Shown here: positions 7,513-13,895 of the stretch, piece by piece
Numbering within the stretch: the first letter of the stretch is position 1
How the letters are laid out: every line of letters starts with the position of its first letter
NCBI GenBank assembly: GCA_913031655.1
Contig: CAJWFY010000027.1
Location: forward strand, 1 to 13,895
Source: an uncultured Flavobacteriaceae bacterium
Lineage (GTDB): Bacteria; Bacteroidota; Bacteroidia; Flavobacteriales; Flavobacteriaceae
Direction of reading: 5' to 3'
Length of the DNA: 13,895 nucleotides
Program-made: the position numbers and the translations under genes
Notes under the pieces: model-generated
The model's input: only the letters and a program-made list of their open reading frames with translations
Database searches by the model: none
What the model was told of the DNA's origin: nothing

Positions 7513-7977
7513 ATGAAAATAATAAAAATTTTCCTTTTAATATTTTTAATCTTTGGATGTAATAATTATACTACTAAAAGTTCAGATATTATAACCCCAT
7601 CTATTCTATGGTCTAAAACTGACGAGCCTCCCTCTATGAAGTTATGTGACGAAATTAACAGTGACATTCAAAGAATAAGTTGTTTTAAAAATAAATTAAT
7701 AACATTAATTTCAGCTAATTTAAATTTCAATAAAATAAGAGTTAATAAAAAACTTAACGATACTTTATTTGTTTCAATATTAATTAAAAAAAACGGAAAA
7801 ATTTCTTTAATAAACATATCTGATAATTTAAAAGTTAAAATGGAAATCCCATTAATTGACACAATTATTAGAAATGCTATCACCAAATTACCTCTAATAT
7901 TACCTGCTACTAAAACAAATATAGGGATACAAGTAAGTTCGAAATTTGAATTACCTTTAATTATAAAATCAGACTAA
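7513..7977 (+). CDS. Small lipoprotein with TonB-C-like C-terminal domain
   Basis: This 154-aa protein begins with a clear lipoprotein signal, MKIIKIFLLIFLIFGC, with lipobox IFGC and lipid-carrying Cys 16. After a short polar linker it has a Cys-x11-Cys segment (C45 and C57, around SMKLCDEINSDIQRISCF). A domain follows that resembles the C-terminal domain of Bacteroidota 'energy transducer TonB' proteins: strand VSILIKKNGKISLINIS, a helix around IPLIDTIIRNAITKLP, then a final strand ending SSKFELPLII. True TonB has an N-terminal membrane helix and a Pro-rich arm; both are absent, so it is unlikely to power transporters and is better called a TonB-C-like lipoprotein. ruvC starts 13 bp downstream, so co-transcription is likely. 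Function unknown. Confidence 0.65.
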   Translation: MKIIKIFLLIFLIFGCNNYTTKSSDIITPSILWSKTDEPPSMKLCDEINSDIQRISCFKNKLITLISANLNFNKIRVNKKLNDTLFVSILIKKNGKISLINISDNLKVKMEIPLIDTIIRNAITKLPLILPATKTNIGIQVSSKFELPLIIKSD

Positions 7978-7990
7978 TACATTTAGTATT

Positions 7991-8548
7991 TTGAATTCAC
8001 AAAAAGAAAAAATAATTTTAGGAATAGATCCTGGAACCACAATTATGGGGTTTGGCCTCATTAAAGTAGTGGACAAAAAAATGAAGTTTTTACAGCTAAA
8101 TGAGCTGAAACTTAATAAATATGATGATCATTACTTAAGATTGAAACATATCTTTGAAAGAACTATAAATTTAATTGATGAATTTCATCCTGATGAAATC
8201 GCAATAGAAGCTCCATTTTTTGGTAAAAATGTTCAATCTATGTTAAAGCTTGGTCGAGCTCAGGGAGTTGCAATGGCGGCTGGTCTTTCTAGAGAAGTTT
8301 CTATTACTGAGTATTCACCTAAAAAAATAAAAATGGCTATAACGGGTAATGGTAATTCTTCTAAAGAGCAAGTTGCAAAAATGCTACAAAGTCTATTAGG
8401 ATTAAAAGAACTACCTAAAAATTTAGATTCAACAGATGGTTTAGCTGCTGCTGTATGTCATTTTTATAATTCAAACAACACAATAACTCAGGGTAAATAT
8501 AGTGGATGGGATTCTTTTGTTAAAAACAACCCTAAAAGATTAAAATAA
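7991..8548 (+). CDS. ruvC: Holliday junction endonuclease RuvC (TTG start)
   Basis: RuvC cuts four-way DNA junctions made during recombinational repair, working with the RuvAB branch-migration motor in the cytoplasm. The 185-aa length is close to the usual 170-190. All four acidic catalytic residues are visible: D13 in GIDPGT, E73 in AIEAPFFGKN, and D146 and D149 in NLDSTDGLAAAVC, corresponding to E. coli D7, E66, D138 and D141. The start is TTG at 7991. Upstream in this frame there is a TAA at 7964-7966 and no ATG or GTG between it and the conserved IILGIDPGT, so TTG is the only standard start. It follows the lipoprotein gene by 13 bp and precedes hemW by 7 bp. Confidence 0.95.
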   Translation: MNSQKEKIILGIDPGTTIMGFGLIKVVDKKMKFLQLNELKLNKYDDHYLRLKHIFERTINLIDEFHPDEIAIEAPFFGKNVQSMLKLGRAQGVAMAAGLSREVSITEYSPKKIKMAITGNGNSSKEQVAKMLQSLLGLKELPKNLDSTDGLAAAVCHFYNSNNTITQGKYSGWDSFVKNNPKRLK

Positions 8549-8555
8549 CATATCA

Positions 8556-9683
8556 TTGGCTGGAATATATATTCATATACCATTTTGTAAGCAAGCTTGT
8601 CATTATTGTAATTTTCATTTCTCAACTTCTTTTAAAAATAAAGAAAGTGTAGTTGAATCTATGCTAAAAGAAATTCAAATTAAATCGATAGGCTATGATG
8701 ACTTAATTGAAACCATATACTTTGGAGGCGGAACACCATCTTTTTTAGAAACATCTGAAATAAATAAATTAATTAAATCAGTTTTTAAAAATTTTAACAT
8801 TTCATTAAATCCAGAAATTACTTTAGAAGCTAACCCTGACGATTTAAACGAACTAAAATTAAAAGAATTGTCAAATAGTTTAGTGAATAGGCTAAGTATC
8901 GGAGTCCAATCTTTTATTGACAAAGATCTTAAGTTGATGAATAGATCACATAATTCTATAGATTCTAAAAAGTGTATAGATAATGCCATAAAATATTTTG
9001 ATAATATTTCCATTGATTTAATATATGGAATGCCCGATAGTGATTTAAAAAGCTGGGAGTATAATTTGAATTTAGCTTTAGGTTGGGATCTCAATCATAT
9101 TTCAGCTTATGCATTAACTGTGGAGCCAAACACTGCTCTTGATAAATATGTTAAAAAAGGAATTATCAAGCCACTAGACGAAGATCAAGTATTTGAGCAG
9201 TATGATTTTATGTTTAACAAAATGTTAGATAAACAATACGTGAATTACGAGTTGTCAAGCTTTGCTAAGAAAGGGTATTTCTCAAAAAACAATACAGCTT
9301 ATTGGCTTAAAAAAAAATATATAGGAATTGGACCTTCTGCTCACAGCTTTGATGGAATTTCTAGAAGTTGGAATGTCTCTAATAATAATTTATATGTTAA
9401 GGCTATAAAAAACAATCAAATGTTTTTAGAAAAAGAAAATCTAACTGAAATAGATCAATATAATGAATATATAATGACTGGATTAAGAACAATTTGGGGA
9501 GTTTCTTTAAATTATTTAAAAGAAAATTTTGGTATTAATTATGAAAACCATTTTAAAAAAAAATCAGAAAAATTTATAATTTCTAATCATTTAATAGTAA
9601 ATGAAGATGTAGTGAAAACTACTATCCAAGGAAAGTTTTTATCTGACGGAATTGCTTCAGAATTATTTCTGGTTAATCATTAG
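8556..9683 (+). CDS. hemW: Radical SAM protein HemW, heme chaperone (formerly called HemN-like oxidase; TTG start)
   Basis: This 375-aa protein is the usual length for HemW. The radical SAM cluster motif is CxxxCxxCxF, with C11, C15 and C18 followed by F20 (CKQACHYCNF). The SAM-binding GGGTPS is at 57-62, followed by EANPDD and RLSIGVQSFIDKDLKLMNRSH, all typical of the HemN/HemW family, and a HemW-type C-terminal domain. HemW proteins bind heme and are thought to deliver it to target proteins; they are often mis-annotated as coproporphyrinogen III oxidase. True HemN is longer, about 450 aa. The start is TTG at 8556: an in-frame TAA lies at 8541-8543 and no ATG or GTG occurs before the conserved GIYIHIPFC. 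The 3' end overlaps the converging dipeptidase gene by 11 bp. Confidence 0.92.
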   Translation: MAGIYIHIPFCKQACHYCNFHFSTSFKNKESVVESMLKEIQIKSIGYDDLIETIYFGGGTPSFLETSEINKLIKSVFKNFNISLNPEITLEANPDDLNELKLKELSNSLVNRLSIGVQSFIDKDLKLMNRSHNSIDSKKCIDNAIKYFDNISIDLIYGMPDSDLKSWEYNLNLALGWDLNHISAYALTVEPNTALDKYVKKGIIKPLDEDQVFEQYDFMFNKMLDKQYVNYELSSFAKKGYFSKNNTAYWLKKKYIGIGPSAHSFDGISRSWNVSNNNLYVKAIKNNQMFLEKENLTEIDQYNEYIMTGLRTIWGVSLNYLKENFGINYENHFKKKSEKFIISNHLIVNEDVVKTTIQGKFLSDGIASELFLVNH

Positions 9684-11064
9684 ATAACTTAGTGAAATGA
9701 TGATAAAAATTAGAAATTGTTTCAATTCCTAACAGAAAATTAGAAACTCCATAATGTTCGTTTGGAGAATGAATAGCATCACTATCTAATCCAAAGCCCA
9801 TTAAAATAGTTTTACTTTCTAATTCCTTTTCAAATAAAGCAATGATAGGGATACTCCCTCCGTCTCTTGTAGGGATAGGTTTTAAGTCAAAAACGTCTTC
9901 ATACGCATTACTTGCTGCTTTATATGCTATTGTATTAGTAGGAGCAACGTAGGGTTGTCCTCCGTGATGTTCTATCACCTTAACACTAACTGTATTTGGA
10001 GTAATGTCCTTAATGTGTTTTGTAAAAAGTTTATTAATCTCTTTCCAGTTTTGTCCTGGGACTAATCTCATAGAAATTTTAGCACTTGCTTTTCCTGGAA
10101 GAACAGTCTTAGCTCCCTCTTCTGTATAGCCTCCCCATATTCCATTTACATCCAAAGCAGGTCTAACAGACTGCCTTTCTATGGTAGTATAACCTAACTC
10201 TCCATATTCAGAATCAAGTCCAATGGAATTTTTAAATTCATCAATATTAAATGGAATTGAAGCCATTTCTTTTCTTTCTTCTTCAGATGGTTCAGTTACA
10301 TTATCGTAAAAACCTGGAATAGTAATTTTATTATTAGAATCATGAAGAGATGTTATCATTTGAGATAAAATATTAATCGGATTTGCTACTGTCCCTCCAT
10401 AGTGCCCAGAATGTAAATCTCTATTTGGACCAGTTAATTCAACTTCCATATATGAAATCCCTCTTAAGCCAGTAGTTATAGAAGGAATAGTCTTGCTAAT
10501 CATTCCCGTATCAGAAACTAAAATAATATCATTAGAAAGTTTTTCCTTATTATTCTTAACAAATAGTTCAAGGTTATCACTGCCAACTTCCTCTTCACCT
10601 TCAATCATGAACTTAACATTACAAGGCAAGTCGCCATTTTCCAGCATAACCTCTAGAGCTTTTATGTGCATAAACATCTGTCCTTTATCATCACAAGCAC
10701 CCCTTGCAAAAATAGCTCCCTCAGGATGTATTTCAGTTTTTTTTATGTAAGGTTGAAAAGGGTCCTGGTTCCATAGTTCTATTGGATCGACAGGTTGAAC
10801 ATCGTAATGACCATATACTAAAATAGTGGGTAGATCTTGGTTTATGATTTTCTCTCCATAAACAATAGGATGACCTTCAGTCTCGCATATCTCACAATTA
10901 TCTAGACCTAATTTTTTGAGGTGTTTATTAATTAAATCAGCAGTTAATCTTGTGTCTGAATCATGATCTGAATTGGCACTAATAGATGGGATTCTTAATA
11001 ATTCAAACAATTCACTTAGAAAGCGATTTTTATTTTTTTCGATATAATTTTTGAAATTCTCCAA
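9673..11064 (-). CDS. M20 family metallo-dipeptidase (TTG start)
   Basis: This di-zinc amidohydrolase of the M20 carnosinase/PepV-like group probably hydrolyses dipeptides in the cytoplasm; no signal peptide is visible. Counting from TTG 11064 (463 aa), the metal and catalytic motifs are GHYDVQP (His about 86, Asp 88), RGACDDKGQ (bridging Asp about 125), EGEEEVGS (general-base Glu about 158 and metal Glu 159), SDTGM (Asp about 185), and a late His in DAIHSPNEHYG. The dimerisation (lid) domain lies in between. No ATG exists near the N-terminus. TTG 11082 would add MYKIFK, but it falls inside a perfect -7 promoter element, so I prefer TTG 11064, giving MENFKNYIEKNK, which looks like the usual family start. 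Exact substrate specificity cannot be read from the sequence. Confidence 0.9.
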   Translation of the reverse strand: MENFKNYIEKNKNRFLSELFELLRIPSISANSDHDSDTRLTADLINKHLKKLGLDNCEICETEGHPIVYGEKIINQDLPTILVYGHYDVQPVDPIELWNQDPFQPYIKKTEIHPEGAIFARGACDDKGQMFMHIKALEVMLENGDLPCNVKFMIEGEEEVGSDNLELFVKNNKEKLSNDIILVSDTGMISKTIPSITTGLRGISYMEVELTGPNRDLHSGHYGGTVANPINILSQMITSLHDSNNKITIPGFYDNVTEPSEEERKEMASIPFNIDEFKNSIGLDSEYGELGYTTIERQSVRPALDVNGIWGGYTEEGAKTVLPGKASAKISMRLVPGQNWKEINKLFTKHIKDITPNTVSVKVIEHHGGQPYVAPTNTIAYKAASNAYEDVFDLKPIPTRDGGSIPIIALFEKELESKTILMGFGLDSDAIHSPNEHYGVSNFLLGIETISNFYHHFTKLSND

Positions 11065-11079
11065 TTTAAATATTTTATA

Positions 11080-11109
11080 CAAATGTAATTAAATATGCTT
11101 TTTTAACAT
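11080..11109 (-). promoter_or_regulatory. Candidate promoter of the M20 dipeptidase
   Basis: On the minus strand, TACATTTG (11087 down to 11080) matches all six fixed positions of the Bacteroidota -7 element TAnnTTTG. ATG at 11109-11107 is a two-of-three match to the -33 TTG with a 19-bp spacer. Transcription would start near 11075, leaving about a 10-base leader before the TTG at 11064 and placing the TTG at 11082 outside the transcript. Confidence 0.5.
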
Positions 11110-11122
11110 AGTTAAATCAATA

Positions 11123-11153
11123 GTGATTTTTTATACAATCTTGCTTATATTTG
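11123..11153 (+). promoter_or_regulatory. Candidate promoter of tRNA-Leu
   Basis: TATATTTG at 11146-11153 matches all fixed positions of the Bacteroidota -7 element TAnnTTTG. GTG at 11123-11125 is a two-of-three match to the -33 TTG, with a 20-bp spacer. The tRNA begins about 10 bp downstream of the -7 box, fitting a transcript that starts almost at the mature 5' end. Position directly ahead of a stable RNA gene makes this the most believable promoter in the window. Confidence 0.55.
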
Positions 11154-11163
11154 CTTCCCTTTT

Positions 11164-11245
11164 GCGGGTGTGGTGAAATTGGTAGACACGCTAGACTTAG
11201 GATCTAGTGCTTCGCGGCTTGGGGGTTCGAGTCCCTTCACCCGCA
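11164..11245 (+). tRNA. tRNA-Leu (anticodon UAG)
   Basis: An 82-nt class II cloverleaf. Acceptor GCGGGTG (11164-11170) pairs with CACCCGC (11238-11244) and is followed by discriminator A 11245. The anticodon stem CTAGA/TCTAG encloses loop CTTAGGA with anticodon TAG at 11198-11200, which reads CUA and other CUN leucine codons. A long variable arm (about 11208-11220, TGCTTCGCGGCTT) is expected for tRNA-Leu. The T loop is TTCGAGT (11226-11232), with two G-T wobble pairs at the base of the T stem. The 3' CCA is not encoded (ACAA follows), so it must be added by CCA-adding enzyme, as is common in Bacteroidota. Confidence 0.97.
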
Positions 11246-11250
11246 CAAAA

Positions 11251-11279
11251 AAACCCTTACAATTATGTAAGGGTTTTTT
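11251..11279 (+). terminator. Rho-independent terminator of tRNA-Leu
   Basis: AAACCCTTACA (11251-11261) pairs perfectly with TGTAAGGGTTT (11266-11276) across the four-base loop ATTA, and a run of T follows (11274-11279). The stem starts only a few bases after the tRNA 3' end. The A-run on the left makes the structure nearly symmetric, so it could also stop transcription from the other strand. Confidence 0.9.
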
Positions 11280-11389
11280 ATTTTAAAATAAATTCAATTA
11301 TATTTTTATCAGCTTTACAATAATTAGTATATTAAATAATCTTTAGCATGGTTATTGAAATGTAATAACTAAAGTTTTAATTTAAGATT

Positions 11390-13519
11390 ATGAAGAAAAA
11401 ACTAGTTATAGTATTTGTAGGAATTTCATTGTTTCTCATAAGTTGGAATTTAGGGGATGTAAAGTTTGACGATCCAAATAAAGATAAATTATTAATTGAG
11501 ATTGTAAAATATGTTTTAGATAAAGGACATTATCAGTCTAAGGATGTAAATGATGAATTATCTGAAAAAATATTCAATTCATATTTAGATTTAATTGATT
11601 CGCAGAAAAAATATTTTTTGAATTCCGACATAAAGGAATTTAAAAAATATAAACTAAAGCTGGATGACCAATGGTTAAGTTACGATTTAACTTTTTTCAG
11701 TCTCACATTTGAAAGACTTATTCAAAGAATGAATGAGGTGGAAACTTTTATTCCAACCCTGTTTACAAAACCTTTTAATTTTGAATTAAATGAAGATATA
11801 AATGTTGATTTTAAAAACATTTCTTATCCAAAGAACAATAAAGAAAGAATAGATAGATGGAGAAAACAACTTAAGTATACAGCATTAGATATTTATGACA
11901 TTAAAATTTCAGAGCAAAAACTAAGTTTCAAAAATAATAAAGAATTAAAACTTAAATCTAACTCGGAGCTTCTAAAAGAATCTACCGATTTAGTTAAGAA
12001 GAACATTAATCAGGTTTTTGATTTAATGAACGATTTAGAGAAAAAAGATTGGTTTTCTACTTATATAAATTCTTTTGTAACTCAATTTGACCCTCATACA
12101 TACTATTTCCAACCTGAAGCTAAGGACCGATTTGATATGAGTATTTCTGGTAAATTTGATGGAATTGGTGCTCGATTGTCAAAAAAAGATGGAGGAATTG
12201 AGATTGTAGATATTATTTTAGGAGGTCCAGTTTGGAGAGATAAAAAAATTCAGATTGGTGATGAAATTATCAAGGTAGGACAAGCAAATCAAACTCCGGT
12301 AGATGTAATAGGAATGAGATTAGAAGACGCAATTAAATTGATTAAAGGACCAAAAGGAACTGAAGTCAGATTGACTCTAAGAAAAAAACTCGATGGTGAA
12401 ATTAAAATTGTTCCTATAATAAGAGATGAAGTGTTGCTTGAAGAAACATATGCAAAATCAACTGTAATTAAAAAAGACAATAAAACTTTTGGATTAATTA
12501 GTTTACCTAAATTTTATGTTGATTTTGACAATTACAAAGAAAAAAATTGTGCAGCCGATGTGAAAAAAGAAATTTTAAAACTTAAAAAAGAAGGAATAGA
12601 AGGCTTAGTTCTTGATTTAAGAAATAATGGAGGAGGAGCTTTGCAAACAGTTGTGGAAATGACTGGTTTGTTTATTGAAAAAGGTCCTATAGTTCAGGTT
12701 AAGTCAACAGGAAATAAAAAACAAATACTTTTTGATAAAGATCCATCTTTAGTTTGGGATGGTCCTTTAGTTGTTTTAGTTAATCAAATGTCAGCTTCAG
12801 CATCTGAAATTTTAGCTGCAGCTCTTCAAGACTATGGAAGAGCTATAATAATTGGTAGTACTCAGAGTTTTGGAAAGGGAACAGTTCAAAATATAGTTGA
12901 TTTAAATAGATTTTTATCAAATAGTCAATTTGATCTTGGAGCATTAAAAATTACAACTGATAAATTTTATAGAATTAGTGGGGGCTCCGTTCAAATTGAA
13001 GGAGTTAAAAGTGACATTATAATTCCAAATAGCTATTCGTTTTTAGAAATTGGAGAAAGTGATGAAAAAAATCCACTCAGTTGGGATAAAATTGATCCAG
13101 CTCCTTATGATTTATGGGATGGTTATTTCAACTTTAAGGATGTGGTTAGCAATAGTAAAAACAGAATCAATGAAAACCCATTAGCTTCTTTAATCAACGA
13201 AAACGCTAAGTGGATCTCTGCAAAACGAGATTTAAAATCTTTTTCATTAAACTATAATTCATTCAAAAAAACACAAAATATTGATAAGAACTATATCTCT
13301 AAGTTTGATAAAATAAAAGATTATAAAAACGATTTAATGTTTGAATTATTAGCTAGTGAAAAAGAATCTTTACAAAGTTCAAATGAATTATTAGATAGAA
13401 GAAAAAAATGGCACTCTAGCTTGAATTCAGATTTTTATTTAAATGAAAGCATAAATGTACTTTCAAGTTTGAAATTAAAAAACATTGAAGTAAAAAAAAT
13501 ACTTGCTAAAATTGATTAA
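11390..13519 (+). CDS. Tail-specific (C-terminal processing) serine protease, S41 family, Tsp/Prc-type
   Basis: This 709-aa periplasmic protease degrades or trims proteins from their C-terminal ends. The N-terminus has a hydrophobic export signal or anchor (about 4-20). An N-terminal helical Tsp domain runs to about 230 (FDPHTYYF at 233-240), a PDZ domain lies at about 254-335 (GIGARL, GGPVWRDKKIQIGDEII), the S41 core at about 365-550, and a long Tsp-type C-terminal region follows. In the core, LVLDLRNNGGGAL (406-418) is the family oxyanion segment. The Ser in MSASASEI (S470) and the Lys in FGKGTVQ (K496) are the likely catalytic dyad by analogy with E. coli Prc S430/K455. The spacing is one residue longer here because of a GSTQSFGK segment, a variant I recall as common in Bacteroidota. 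ATG 11390 directly precedes a typical signal start (MKKK). The stop overlaps the next ATG by one base. Confidence 0.93.
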   Translation: MKKKLVIVFVGISLFLISWNLGDVKFDDPNKDKLLIEIVKYVLDKGHYQSKDVNDELSEKIFNSYLDLIDSQKKYFLNSDIKEFKKYKLKLDDQWLSYDLTFFSLTFERLIQRMNEVETFIPTLFTKPFNFELNEDINVDFKNISYPKNNKERIDRWRKQLKYTALDIYDIKISEQKLSFKNNKELKLKSNSELLKESTDLVKKNINQVFDLMNDLEKKDWFSTYINSFVTQFDPHTYYFQPEAKDRFDMSISGKFDGIGARLSKKDGGIEIVDIILGGPVWRDKKIQIGDEIIKVGQANQTPVDVIGMRLEDAIKLIKGPKGTEVRLTLRKKLDGEIKIVPIIRDEVLLEETYAKSTVIKKDNKTFGLISLPKFYVDFDNYKEKNCAADVKKEILKLKKEGIEGLVLDLRNNGGGALQTVVEMTGLFIEKGPIVQVKSTGNKKQILFDKDPSLVWDGPLVVLVNQMSASASEILAAALQDYGRAIIIGSTQSFGKGTVQNIVDLNRFLSNSQFDLGALKITTDKFYRISGGSVQIEGVKSDIIIPNSYSFLEIGESDEKNPLSWDKIDPAPYDLWDGYFNFKDVVSNSKNRINENPLASLINENAKWISAKRDLKSFSLNYNSFKKTQNIDKNYISKFDKIKDYKNDLMFELLASEKESLQSSNELLDRRKKWHSSLNSDFYLNESINVLSSLKLKNIEVKKILAKID

Positions 13520-13895
13520 TGTTTACCAAAAAAGTTAGTTTTATTTATAATCATTTTGGCGTACTTCTCTCTTTTTTTTTAATATTCTTGTGTTTTTTAA
13601 TTTCGATATTTTCGTATTCACTTATTTCTGATAGTTCTGAGTATTCAAATCAAATGCATTTAGGTATTCATTCTAAATCTCCAGGTTTTAAAGTGAATAT
13701 AATTTCAGTTCCTGTGAAAAATGATCATGATCAGTCTTTACTAAATCTTTTCTTTTTTGGAAACAAATCACCTGACCAAGAAATTTTAATAAATGAATAT
13801 AGGTTAGTTGAAGATGGTATAGAATATAAAGAATATGACAAAATTTCTGATAATAAAATTATCCCCTATAATTTATTCCCCTCCAACTTGTCTGT
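13519..13895 (+). CDS. ABC transporter permease, N-terminal part (OppC/DppC-like), cut by the window end
   Basis: A frame opens at ATG 13519, sharing one base with the protease stop (TAATG), and stays open for 125 codons to the window edge. It begins MFTKKVSFIYNHFG, then one strong membrane helix (about 15-35), then a periplasmic region, SDSSEYSNQMHLGIHSKSPGFKV at about 37-59, with LLNLFFFGNKSPDQEI further on. The N-terminal helix followed by an (A/S)NQMH...KSPGF periplasmic stretch is what I remember for the Bacteroidota variant of peptide-type (dipeptide/oligopeptide) ABC permeases, which also tend to follow the tsp gene. The permease core with the EAA loop lies outside the window, so the assignment rests on the N-terminus and gene order. 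The overlap implies co-transcription with the protease. Confidence 0.7.
   Translation, partial: MFTKKVSFIYNHFGVLLSFFLIFLCFLISIFSYSLISDSSEYSNQMHLGIHSKSPGFKVNIISVPVKNDHDQSLLNLFFFGNKSPDQEILINEYRLVEDGIEYKEYDKISDNKIIPYNLFPSNLS

Noticed and set aside
8693..9094. Open frame on - inside hemW
   Set aside because: It lies opposite conserved radical SAM sequence (GGGTP, EANPDD, GVQSF) and shows no features of its own.
8556..9683. Oxygen-independent coproporphyrinogen III oxidase (HemN)
   Set aside because: The length (375 aa) and N-terminal motif fit HemW; HemN is longer and has extra N-terminal sequence.
10493..10750. Open frame on + inside the dipeptidase gene
   Set aside because: It is antisense to a region holding conserved M20 metal-site motifs; its Ser/Leu-rich composition is expected of a shadow frame.
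11246..11389. Integration site or mobile element next to tRNA-Leu
   Set aside because: No repeat of the tRNA 3' end, no integrase and no foreign-looking genes nearby; the gap holds the terminator and AT-rich leader only.
1..13895. A novel defence, mobile or biosynthetic system
   Set aside because: Both strands were read; nearly all bases belong to recognisable core or conserved envelope genes, and no repeats, CRISPR-like arrays, retro-elements or unusual domain fusions were seen.

Overview
The window is a strongly AT-rich, tightly packed piece of a Bacteroidota chromosome, almost certainly Flavobacteriia. The evidence is: gene families typical of that group (a lipoprotein-type LptC, a PpiD/SurA-like isomerase starting MAVLGKIRERS, a lipoprotein with a TonB-C-like tail, a Bacteroidota-type tail-specific protease); A-rich leaders instead of Shine-Dalgarno sequences; and promoter-like sites matching the Bacteroidota consensus TTG-N(17-23)-TAnnTTTG. 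Short gaps and overlapping genes suggest a compact, perhaps marine and streamlined genome. I see no phage, transposon, CRISPR, defence or biosynthetic cluster. It reads as a conserved housekeeping region.

Layout. (1) Bases 1-6952, all on +, form a cell-envelope cluster. It holds the last codons of an upstream gene (probably coaX), an outer-membrane beta-barrel, a secreted TPR protein, lipoprotein LptC, a 61-aa two-helix membrane protein, a CNNM/CorC-type CBS transporter and a large membrane-anchored parvulin PPIase. Gaps and overlaps of 2 to 11 bp from the TPR gene to the CNNM gene point to one operon. The theme is LPS transport and outer-membrane protein folding. (2) Bases 6966-7457 (-) hold a DUF456 membrane protein that converges on the PPIase gene. 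(3) Bases 7513-9683 (+) hold a small lipoprotein, ruvC and hemW in a compact operon. ruvC and hemW both start with TTG. (4) Bases 9673-11064 (-) hold an M20 dipeptidase, again with a TTG start, whose 3' end overlaps hemW by 11 bp. (5) Bases 11164-11245 (+) encode tRNA-Leu(UAG) with a strong terminator directly behind it. (6) Bases 11390-13519 (+) hold a tail-specific S41 protease (tsp/prc), overlapped by 1 bp by the start of an ABC-transporter permease that runs off the window.

The envelope genes fit together functionally. LptC hands LPS across the periplasm, the PPIase helps outer-membrane proteins fold, and Tsp removes or trims periplasmic proteins. The barrel and TPR protein are uncharacterised members of the same neighbourhood. 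The points most worth a second look are the two unknown envelope proteins and the small membrane protein linked to lptC, the run of three TTG-started genes, and a dipeptidase promoter that sits on top of the longest possible start codon. None amounts to a new system.
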